A stretch of DNA of 35,926 nt from Conidiobolus coronatus NRRL 28638 (Eukaryota > Entomophthoromycota > Entomophthoromycetes > Entomophthorales > Conidiobolaceae), in the NCBI GenBank assembly GCA_001566745.1, contig KQ964489.1:49554-85479 (forward strand). Direction: 5' to 3'. Under the pieces are notes generated by a model. The model saw nothing but the letters and a program-made list of their open reading frames with translations, was not told the origin of the DNA and made no database searches. This document shows positions 1 to 10,466 of this stretch, in pieces (within the stretch, counting starts at the first letter, position 1; every line of letters begins with the position of its first letter). A program made the translations under genes and the position numbers.

Positions 1-1013
1 AATTTTCTATAACCGAGTTTTCATCGTGTATAGTCCTTAATTAATAGAGAATGTATAATAATATCCTATTAAAATACTATATTATCAACTTTAACTAATA
101 ATAGTTACTCTTTAATAATCTTTAAGCAGCTAAAAATCAAAAATATTGAAATTTTCCATATAAAATTTTTTGGATAAATTTACCTCGTTTTAGCCAAAAT
201 CACTCAATATACTTCGAGGCTGTAAAATAGAAAATAATAATAAAATTTATGAAGAAAATAATTATTTACTATGCTTGATCTCACATATATCGAATAGTAT
301 AATATTTATATATTTTAATATTACATAAGCTATGCTACTATAAATGCTATAGTTTTTATTAGAGTTTACTTTAATTATATCTAATAGAGCATATTAGAAT
401 ATGCAAATTGCTTTATTAAAATAAGTAGTTAATTTCCCTATTAAAAATCTCACAAATATTATGATTTTTGAGATCTTTATCCAAAATTGAGGGTAGTATA
501 TCTTTAAATAGATTTAAATTAGTAATTTTTATCTTTTCGAAGTTTATTAAAGCATGTTTGCTGCTTGTATTGATAATTATTCAAAAATAAAACTTGTGTT
601 ACAATGTAATAAAATGGAACTTTAATTAGAGGGAGAAAGCGGCTATGAAAACTTTTGTTTTAAATTGATTAAATTTTTAAAATACTTAAATAATAAGTAT
701 TGGTCTTTAACTAAAGCCTATTTTAATGATTCAATCAACTAGTTAGTTATAGATTTTACACTATATAATATCACCAATTGAAATTATATTGATTATAAAG
801 AATATTTTAACTTGGGACTTTGAAATTTAGTTTATTCACTATGACTAAAATTAATTTAGTACTTTTTGTGATAGATAATGAGTCAGAGCAAATTAATTAA
901 ATTAAAATTTTATAAATTTTATGCTTTATTATATTAAAAATTTATGGTAGCAATTTTAAAAAGTAAAGATAATGCTTGGCTAGAGGCGATGGTTGATATA
1001 TAGTGTATAGTTT
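1..1013. other. AT-rich intergenic, no gene seen
   Basis: I see no coding region, tRNA or repeat here. It is the 3' flank of the homocitrate synthase gene. One isolated TGAGTCA heptamer lies at 879-885, downstream of that gene, and a match of this kind is expected by chance every 10 kb or so. Confidence 0.6.
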
Positions 1014-2379
<1,366 letters not shown>

Positions 2380-2751
2380 TATTTAAAGTATTTATAATAA
2401 ATATATTTGATGTATATAATATAATGAAAAGTTCAATATATTTTATTATTTTTTACAAATCTAATAGATAATGAGGGGATTTTCTCCTTTTATACTAAAG
2501 TGTTATGCTTTTCTCTTACCTTGCTTTATTCATTCTGACACTTATTTTATTCAATTGTATTCAGTTTTTGGAATAAAGTAATTATTATTTAATAAATGAA
2601 GAGTTTAACTAAGTTAAAAATAAAATAAAGGCGTACTATTGGCTACTGCTGAACCCTGGTGACTAGTAATGACAAGAGATAATTGGTTAATTCTAGATTT
2701 AGCCAATAGGATGAAAGATTTGGGATTGGTAAGAAAAATAATGATTCCTGG

Positions 2752-2758
2752 TGAGTCA
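2752..2758. promoter_or_regulatory. Gcn4-like bZIP site TGAGTCA
   Basis: TGAGTCA lies about 370 bp upstream of the homocitrate synthase start. In other fungi Gcn4/CpcA binds TGA(C/G)TCA and induces amino-acid synthesis genes, including those for lysine. Its use here is inferred from the motif and the neighbouring gene. Confidence 0.5.
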
Positions 2759-2813
2759 GGGTTTGTTCAAAAATGTACATGAATAAAATTTAAATTTGCC
2801 TCAATAAAAATTA

Positions 2814-2828
2814 GGAGGATAATCCTCC
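2814..2828. promoter_or_regulatory. Perfect palindrome GGAGGAT-A-ATCCTCC
   Basis: Seven-base arms around one A form an exact inverted repeat lying between two Gcn4-like sites upstream of homocitrate synthase. GC-rich arms of this kind stand out in this AT-rich intergenic DNA. It could be a site for a dimeric regulator. The binding protein is unknown to me. Confidence 0.35.
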
Positions 2829-2863
2829 AATAAGTAAAAAGTTTTGCTAATTTAATATGTTGC

Positions 2864-2872
2864 ATGAGTCAT
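2864..2872. promoter_or_regulatory. Full Gcn4 consensus ATGAGTCAT
   Basis: This is the complete 9-bp palindromic Gcn4 consensus ATGA(C/G)TCAT, about 485 bp upstream of the homocitrate synthase start and the best of the three sites. Regulation by general amino-acid control is inferred. Confidence 0.55.
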
Positions 2873-3407
2873 TTTTAGTGTATTTTAGTTATTTTACTGA
2901 GAGCGAGTAATATTGACTGATTAAATCATACACACTGTCGTTATGCTACAATTATTGTTATGCGAATAATATTAATTAAATTAGCGATATTTTGTTACAC
3001 ATATAATAATTTATTACAGATCAATATTTCAATAATTATTAATATGATATAATTTATATTTAAAGAATAATATCTGATTGATTAGATTGTGATAATATCA
3101 TAGTCATATTTAAAGATTGATAATCACTAATGATAAATAAAATTATCGAAATAATTTCAATATCTAAATTTAACCTTCATAATAAATTATTTTTGGCATT
3201 AGCATTAAAAACTTTTTAAAAAACTTATAAATTAAAAATAGAATTCTTACAAGACGTGTTGTTTTAAACCTGCAGACTTTTCCAAAATAGTCCTTTATAG
3301 TCTATATATTATTTAAAATACTTGAAGATTTTGTCAATAATATAACTTTTCGTGTTAGTTAAATGTTTAGTTTTTTACTTGCACTTTTACGATAAATGCA
3401 TTTCACA

Positions 3408-3414
3408 TGACTCA
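3408..3414. promoter_or_regulatory. Gcn4-like bZIP site TGACTCA
   Basis: TGACTCA is the third heptamer upstream of homocitrate synthase, about 1.03 kb from its start. It lies nearer to the tRNA-Ser gene and is the weakest of the three by position. Confidence 0.35.
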
Positions 3415-3910
3415 CACTGATTTAAACTTATAACCAAATAGTAACTTATATAAACTAGTTTATTAATTAGTTAGCTATTAATGAATGGTGAGAGTATTGC
3501 TAATTTTGCTTAAATGAAACATAATTAAATAATGTATATAGATATGCAAGCATAGTGATTTGATTTGCAAAAAAATTGTATAAATAGCGATGAATATAAA
3601 TCTATATCTTAATTTTTTAATTGTTATTATTAGTGGTCATTAATTTTTGGCAAATTTATGAAAAAGTTTTGTATTGAGTAAAGTTTAATTTTTAGATTTC
3701 TAATAAGTGAATAAGATTAAAGTGATAGTTATATAGGATAAATGTTAGCATCTGATATTAGATTTATTGAGCAAATTATTATATATGCAGTTAAACGGCG
3801 AGGTTCAATCCATAAAACTAATATCTATTAAAAATTCACAAGTCAAAAAATAGATTAATTAATTTAGTTGATGAGAAAAAAATAATATCGATTTGTAGAA
3901 AAATAGAAAT

Positions 3911-3992
3911 CGACACCTACAGGATTCGAACCTGTGCTCCCAAAGGGAAACGCCTTAGCAGGGCGCCGCGTTAACCACTCCGCCAAAGTGTC
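3911..3992 (-). tRNA. tRNA-Ser (anticodon GCT)
   Basis: Read on the minus strand, the 7-bp acceptor GACACTT pairs with AGGTGTC (one G-T pair) and is followed by a discriminator G. The anticodon stem GCGCC/GGCGT encloses loop CTGCTAA, so the anticodon is GCT, which reads AGC and AGT. A long variable arm (TTCCCTTTGGGA) marks a class II serine tRNA, and the T arm ACAGG-TTCGAAT-CCTGT is intact. There is no intron and CCA is not encoded. Confidence 0.95.
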
Positions 3993-4266
3993 ATACCCAT
4001 GAGTTTTATGAATAGTATAATAATTGTAATATTGTGGATACTATTATTATTATTTCATATTATTATCTATCCAAACTGATCTTTATAATTATTAAAATAT
4101 TCTTTTAAATAATCTAATTATTTAAGTTTTTAAATATCAAAGTATATTATTCTTCATAATTAAAAATTTAATATATCAAAATTTTATCATATTTAATATA
4201 AAATGTATAGTTATATTACTCAATTGTAATATAGTCAAAAATTAATATAAAAGATATAGTATAGTA

Positions 4267-5631
4267 TTAGTGGGCGTGGAGTACGTCTTGATTGGTAATG
4301 TCTTCTTCGAGGGGTAAAGCTTCTTGAATTTGTTTCATATAATTGACAGTACGCACCGCATTGACAATCTTTTTAAGTGACTTCTTTCTTGTACTCAACT
4401 TACGACGTACATTAGGCAATAAGTCTTGAGTTGGTGCTTCGTCCTTATGTTCTCCAGGCTCCTTGAGCCAGGCGTGGTCTAAAGCTTCATCAGCTGTCAT
4501 ACGATCTTCAGGATCGGCTACTAAGCACTTTGATATGAAATCCTTGGCAGTTTGGGAAATTGGATCCCAGTATTCCTTGGGTTCAAATGAGAACTTGGCA
4601 TCGATAATAGCTTGCATTTGATCTTTATTAGTGGGTGATCGAATGGAGGTGATCCGTTTAGTAAGAAGTAAGTAATTACACCAATGGCCCACATATCGCT
4701 AATTTACACATTAGTTATAAGAATAAGTAAAAAATAAAATTAACTTACACAGGTTGACCATGACCCTTTTTTAAATAAATTTCTGGAGCCATATATCCTG
4801 GAGTACCGCATAAAGTTGTTAACATATAAAAGTCTTCAGGGTTAATAATTTTAGATAAACCAAAATCAGCTATTAATAATGGTGAATCGTCTGAATCAGT
4901 TTCAAATAGTAAATTTTCAGGCTAAAAAGATAAAATTAGTATAACGTAAGCTTATAATTTAGTTATTATTACCTTTAAATCTAATTAATTATGACAAAAT
5001 TTAATTGAGCATAAGTAACTAATAAATAAAAACAAAACAGTTATATTACCTCTATGAACTATACCCTCCTTATGCAAGTAAGCAACAGCTTGAACAATAG
5101 TTTTAACCAATTCAGCCGCTTTATCCTCGTAAAAACTACCTAAAATACAAATTCTATCGAACAATTCCCCTCCAGTGGCCAAATCCATAACCAAGTACAC
5201 TAAATAAAGGTTAGAATAATACTATAGAATATAAGTTAAAGTACAGTTATTAGTAGTTTCAAAGTAGTCAATTAAAGTAATAATATTCTGATGACCCTTT
5301 GATACTTTAGTTAAAACATTTATCTCATTTCTTGCCATATGCTCCCTTCCTCTCATTAATTTTTTATTTAATACTTTGGCAGCATACTTTTTTCCAGTTT
5401 CAATCTAATTAAAATTTAATATTTAGTTTAGAATAAAGTGATATAAATATTATATTGTATTACATGGAATACTTCTATAAAATAGAAAAGAAGGAGAAGA
5501 AGAGAATATTAGTAGGTGTTATGTTATAATAATTCAAGTTAAGTACCTTTAACAACGGCGTAAGTACCCTGCCCCAAAGTTTTACCCGTACGATATTTAC
5601 AAGGAGCTAAAGGTGCAGCGCTAGGATTCAT
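4267..5631 (-). CDS. Calcium/calmodulin-dependent protein kinase, 7 exons with two microexons
   Basis: A CaMKI/Cmk-type Ser/Thr kinase of about 340 residues. Exons (minus strand) are 5631-5547, 5474-5464 (11 nt), 5404-5245, 5199-5050, 4980-4973 (8 nt), 4921-4749 and 4698-4267. Visible motifs are the glycine loop GQGTYAVVK (residues 20-28), [33 protein letters not shown] assembled through the 8-nt exon, DFGLSKI, the activation segment [14 protein letters not shown] with the CaMKK-type Thr, and [14 protein letters not shown]. The basic tail [19 protein letters not shown] looks like the autoinhibitory and calmodulin-binding segment. The last exon has a 1-nt frame break at the GGG of 4633-4635 (CCC in the coding sense): CCCC would read [12 protein letters not shown], as expected for the family. 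Without that correction the spliced length is not a multiple of three. It presumably transduces cytosolic calcium signals. Confidence 0.92.
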
Positions 5632-6387
5632 CTTTTATTATACTTTTTATTTATTAATTATTATCTTATCAACAGCTTATTAAAAAAGCAAAAAGAAATG
5701 AGGGAAAGGTTTTATAATTCTCGATTTAATATAAAAAAAGGGTTTTTAACTAAAATTAACAAGTCAACTTGAAACATCGAATTATTTATTTTTGACTAAT
5801 CTTTTATAAAAGTTTTTTAAATAGTGAATTTTAATTGAATTGTAATAAAATGTATTGAGCAACATTAGCCACCGTGATCGTATTACTAATATCTCGATTT
5901 ATATACAGTACATTTTAATAATCAAAAGCGTATAAAGATTATTTAATAGCTATTTAATAAGTATTATAGATTAATATGTTTGCTGTAAAATTAAAATTAT
6001 ATAATATAAATATTTATATCGATTGAAATGTATTCATATTATCATATACTCTAGATAATATAAATAGAATATTGTTATTATATTATGTAATAACTCCACA
6101 ATATGCAAATTATATAATAATTATCAAATATTACACATATATAAAAAATTATGTATTTACGTCACTAAAGTTTAAAAGTTACACTATTAATTTTAGTTTA
6201 ATTAATTTTCTAATAGAAATTTACTAAAAAAAATTATTTAGTCAAAAATTTAGTGTTAACAATTAGTCTTGTTATGTTCATAATAACGTGTATATTAGTA
6301 GAAATATTGAAATATGTTATATAATTAATATTGATAACTTTAGCTATATATTAGTGAATACAAGTAAAATATTTTTATTAAGTTTAG
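5632..6387. other. Intergenic, kinase upstream region
   Basis: There is no gene in this stretch. It is the 5' side of the kinase and the 3' side of the Get5-like gene. TTACGTCA, a CRE/ATF-type half-palindrome, lies at 6157-6164, about 525 bp upstream of the kinase start. The rest is very AT-rich. Confidence 0.5.
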
Positions 6388-7153
6388 TTAAACTGTTTTT
6401 CTAAACTTTTTAATTAATAAAGTAATATCGGTAGCTAATAACTCTTCATCAGTTTGACTTGATAAGAGTATTTTTAACTGGTCACCTAATTGATCCCAGA
6501 ATTCTTGAGTATTTAACTTTTCAATAGTAGCTGAGCTCAACTTAGGTTGAGGGGCTGGAGCTGAAGGGAGTTCGGCTTTAACTTGAGTAGGAGAAGTTTG
6601 CTCGGTTGAAGTGCTAGCAATACCTGCCTTCTTTAGTAAATGAATAACACTACCTGGGGTGATATTATAATCCTTAACAGTTTTGCTATCCATAAGGGGT
6701 TTACCCTTAAATACGAGTCTTTGCTGGTCAACTGACAAGCTTAATAAATCATGAATTTTTTCCTTTAATTCGACTATACTGGTTGTTAATAGAATATTTG
6801 GTAGCGTGTGGGGTTGGTTAGAATTTAAGTATTTAATTTGAATAGCAAAGTCTTCTAAATTAGAATTAGTAAATAAGATAGCTTGGCTTAAGTGGATATA
6901 TATTTACCCCCTTCAGTTTGAGTTAAGTTGCTTGATAAAGTTAATTGAGTTTTAAAGTTAGAGGGTAACTAAAAATGGCGTGAGTAAAATACAAATATTA
7001 TAATATGTGCAATAGTACAGGTTTACCACTCTTCTTATAGAATCTGGTATTTAATAAACTTTCTTCAACTTTAGCTAAAAGCTCAGGATTACTCTCCCTT
7101 TCACTATAAATACTCAACCAATCCTTATAAAATTGTTCATTTAATTCAGCCAT
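6388..7153 (-). CDS. Get5/UBL4-like ubiquitin-domain protein, 3 exons
   Basis: A 220-residue protein. Exons on the minus strand are 7153-7019, 6968-6908 and 6854-6388, with introns of 50 and 53 bp and the frame kept throughout. Three parts are visible. An N-terminal helical segment runs into SGKP/LPSNFKTQL. A ubiquitin-like domain covers about residues 66-140 (FAIQIKYL, SIVELKEKIHDLLS, QRLVFKGKPL, YNITPGSVIHLL). A Ser/Thr/Pro linker leads to a C-terminal helix FWDQLGDQLKILL. This order and length match Get5/Mdy2 and UBL4A, which link Get4 to Sgt2/SGTA when tail-anchored proteins are handed to the ER. The family match is by domain order and local similarity, and another ubiquitin-like adaptor is possible. 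The start is fixed by the only upstream in-frame ATG giving an open first exon. Confidence 0.72.
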
Positions 7154-7676
7154 ACTAATTGATTATTATTATTATTGTTTTTATTGTTGTTATTATTGAT
7201 ATTATTTAATTGGTAAATTACTGGACTGAATTAAAATTTAATATAAAAATGATTTTAATATTTAATAATTATGGGATTAATTGTTTATGTGTGAAATGTG
7301 AATATAAAAGTAATAATGGAGTAGATACTATAATTTAATTAGTTTTAGAAAGTAAATTTATAAAAAATTAATGACTAATCTTTTAGAGCATAACAGTTAT
7401 AGCGAACTCAAGCAAATAATATATACACTGCAGTCATAATATTCAAATATTAACTAAAAATTTAATAGCTAATTAGGATACTTAAGCAGCTAATCAAAAA
7501 AATATACTAATTCAAAAGTAGTATAATATTAATATATATAAAAAGAAAGAGAAAATAGAAATACTATAATAATACAATAAATATTTAACAACAATCCATT
7601 GAACAACTACCAAATAACAAATTAACAAATTAACACGTGTCAGAATATAAATTTAATTTTTCATCAATTAATTTAA
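7154..7676. other. Intergenic between Get5-like gene and tRNA-iMet
   Basis: There is no coding region. A short ATT microsatellite lies at about 7162-7176, just upstream of the Get5-like start. A CACGTG E-box lies at 7634-7639, 38 bp before the tRNA gene. I cannot say whether it is used. Confidence 0.5.
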
Positions 7677-7748
7677 AGCAGCGTAGCGCAGAGGAAGCGC
7701 GCGGGGCTCATAACCCCGAGGTCGGAGGATCGAAACCTCTCGCTGCTA
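7677..7748 (+). tRNA. Initiator tRNA-Met (CAT)
   Basis: Acceptor AGCAGCG pairs with CGCTGCT and is followed by discriminator A. The A1-T72 pair, the CGGGG-CTCATAA-CCCCG anticodon arm with its run of G-C pairs, and the T loop ATCGAAA instead of TTCNANN are hallmarks of the eukaryotic initiator. The anticodon is CAT. No intron is present. Confidence 0.97.
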
Positions 7749-8776
7749 AAAATTTATTTTTTAAATTTTATCCTTTTAATATTTCCCATTCATTTATTCG
7801 ATCCATTATAATCTCTTTAATTTCACATAAACCCTTCAATAAATTCTCTAAAAATAATTTTTTAGTGTTCTTAATTTACCATATAATATAATGTTTAATT
7901 TTCAAGTGATAGAATATACTATTTATGATAATAAATAAATGCCTCGGAAAAATTTGTCGATTAATCGGCTTGCCGAGTTAGCACCTCCGAATGGGGATTA
8001 ATTTTCCTGGTTTATATAAAAGCATTAATTTTTTTGATATGTTTTGGAGTATATAAAGGATTTAATAAACATGAATATGTAATATAATGATAATAGATTT
8101 TATTATGATTATGTATGGGGCTTAATGGCTGTTCTATATTTTTTGTAGAGAGCCACTTTTAATGAATGAATCGATTGTATCAAAGATTAGAAATTATAGA
8201 CTAAACATTTTTGATGGTATATTACTTGATATTGGTATAAAATTGATTAGTATTGAAAATCGTATAAGAGAGTATCATTTATATTTGAGAACATGGCGCA
8301 TTATGAAGGGCATTGTATAAATATTCAACATAGCATTGCAAATATTCAGCTATATATTGATATTTTGCCTGTATTATATAACTTGATAACTTTTGTGACG
8401 TCTATTTGCAAAATAAAATAAATCTAAATTTATAGCATAATAGCGTTTAAATAGCTTATAATAAACAATATTAAAATATCATATACTATAACTCTATGCA
8501 TACTCTAATATTAAGAACATCACAACTTGCACTAAACCCCTTTTTTAATTATATACCTCAGCTTTATTTTTCTAAATTGTCAATTTTTATCTATAGATTA
8601 TAACCACTTTTCTCTTTTTAAAGTATCCACGTGCAATTATTAAGGTATAAATTGATTGTTGAGAACTGAATTTTTCTGGATAAGTTTATCAGCTTATTAA
8701 AAATAATAATACAAAAGAATATATATCGCTATATACTCTAACTAATTAATATTATATAATATAATTATAACTTAGT
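7749..8776. other. Intergenic between tRNA-iMet and the MBOAT gene
   Basis: I find no convincing gene here. A GC-richer island at 7943-7997 has four CGG/CCG triplets around the palindrome CGATTAATCG (7958-7967). TATATAAA-like boxes lie at about 8010-8018 and 8050-8058. An E-box CACGTG at 8628-8633 lies about 144 bp upstream of the acyltransferase start. A chance-length open frame at 8126-8320 is discussed among the rejected items. Confidence 0.45.
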
Positions 8777-10349
8777 ATGATTCAAGCTATTAGTGATGCT
8801 ACGGGGTTAGGTGTTCCCACTTTAAAGTTATTGCTAACATTATTAGGTGGTTATCCTACAGCTTATATTTATAGAAGTTTATTCCTTAGACCTATTGAAG
8901 GTGAGGATGAAGGTAAAGCTCAAAGAAGTATCTTCTTAGCCCTTTCTGGTTTATTCTGGGCTTATTTCTATAATGGAAATGATATTATTCACAGTTTAAT
9001 TTGTATCGCTTTTACTTATGCCGTCTGTTATATTGGTGTCTTAACTAAGCAACGCTTAATTGCTAACGGTTTAGTTTTTACCTTTAATTTGGTTTACTTA
9101 TTAGCCGGGTATGTTTACAATATGCAAGGCGATTATGATGTCAGCTGGACTATGCCCCATTGTGTTTTATGCCTTCGTTTAATAGGTTTTGGGTTCGACG
9201 TTATGGACGGTGGTGAACAATTAAAAGCTTTGGAAAAGGGTGCTAAAAAAGAAAAGGATGTCGTCCCTGATGCTCAAAAAACTGCTCCTCCTAAAGCTGC
9301 TACTGCCCCTCGTGGTGTTGCTAAGACTCCCGTTTCATTCAGTGGAAACTGCTCCCTCGTTGAAATGCCCTCTATTTTAGAAACTATTGGTTATTGCTAC
9401 TTCTTCAGTGCCTTTTTAATCGGTCCTCAATTCTCTTTCAGATTATACAAAGAATTCATTCAACTCAAGAACTTACCCATTGAAAAGGATGGTAAACTTC
9501 CCAGTGGTGCCAATCGTGCTGCTCTCAAGGCTTTCTTAATGGGCGCATTTTACTTGGGACTTCAACAAGTTCTTACTGGTTTATACCCCTCTTCCGTTTT
9601 CACTTCTGCTGAATTTGATCAAAAGTCTTTCTTCTCTAAATTGGTCTTTACTTGGGTTTATGGTAGAGGTGCTGTTTCAAAGGTAATTGACTCTGCATAT
9701 TTATTTGAAATATTACTAATTTTATTGTTAATTATAGTATTTAGGTGCTTGGACCCTTAACGAAGGTGCAGTTATTCTCTCTGGTATCTCATACAATGGA
9801 ACCGACGATAATGGTAACCCTGATTGGGGAGGTTTAACTAACTTTAACCCATATGGCTTCGAAACAGCTACTGCTCTCTCTCAAATTATTGCCACTTTCA
9901 ATATTAATACCAACTTCTGGGTTAAGCAATATATTTTCAAGCGTTTAAGATTCCTTAATAACAAACAACTCTCTTCCCTTGGTGCTCTTGTTTTCTTAGC
10001 CATTTGGCACGGTATTTGGCCCGGTTACTTCTTATGTTTCTTCCTTGAATTTTTAGATATGGAATTAGAAACTAAGCTTACTAAGAAGTTTGCTCCTTTA
10101 ACTGCTAAGTGGAACAAGAACCCAGTAACTAAGTTCATCCTCCATGCTTACTGTTACCTTTACACTAGTAGCGCTCTCTTCTATGCTTTAGCCGCTTTCA
10201 CTCTCTTAAGAATGGGTCCTATTATTCAAGCTTATAACAGTATCTACTGGGTTGGTCACATTATTGTTGTTGGAGGACTTTTATTCCAAGGATTTATCCC
10301 TAAGTTCAAGGACCCTGCTTCAAAAGAGTCTCTTAAAAAGACTGAATAA
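8777..10349 (+). CDS. MBOAT lysophospholipid acyltransferase (Ale1/LPCAT3-like), 2 exons
   Basis: A 505-residue multispanning ER membrane protein that re-acylates lysophospholipids from acyl-CoA. The exons are 8777-9682 and 9738-10349, separated by a 55-bp intron with branch motif ttactaat. Signatures of this MBOAT branch are WTMPHCVLCLRLIGFGFDVMDG, NPYGFETATALSQIIATFNINTNFWVKQYIFKRLRFL (conserved Asn near residue 357) and the catalytic histidine in FLAIWHGIWPGYFLCFF (His393). A charged, Ala/Pro-rich insert around 155-185 separates the first membrane block from the rest. The C-terminus ends KKTE, matching the KKxx ER retrieval signal. The coding DNA is clearly less AT-rich than its surroundings, which suggests good expression. 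The length lies between LPCAT3 (about 490) and yeast Ale1 (about 620). Confidence 0.93.
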
Positions 10350-10466
10350 TTCATCATAATACTATATTAATACATATAGTTAAAAATATATAAAATATAC
10401 ACATCATATACTTAAATAATATAACTTTAGATATAACTAATAATCTATTTATTCTATATAAATTTT

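Larger units (their letters stand above)
2380..3910. other. Upstream region of homocitrate synthase
   Basis: There is no gene in these 1.5 kb between homocitrate synthase and the tRNA-Ser gene. The region holds three Gcn4/AP-1 type heptamers and a 15-bp palindrome, listed separately. CCAAT-like sequences (agccaat at about 2701, attggt at about 2736) also lie in the half nearest the gene. Confidence 0.6.

Noticed and set aside
879-885. TGAGTCA near the left edge
   Set aside because: Downstream of homocitrate synthase with no start codon nearby; likely chance.
7637-7891. 84-codon plus-strand frame through tRNA-iMet
   Set aside because: It covers the tRNA gene and AT-rich flank; no protein signal.
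8071-8320. Possible small two-exon gene: ATG at 8071, donor gtaata, acceptor tttttgtag, then a 52-codon run from 8162
   Set aside because: The frame does join, but open runs of this length are expected by chance many times in AT-rich DNA, the protein resembles nothing I know, and the first exon would be only 8 nt.
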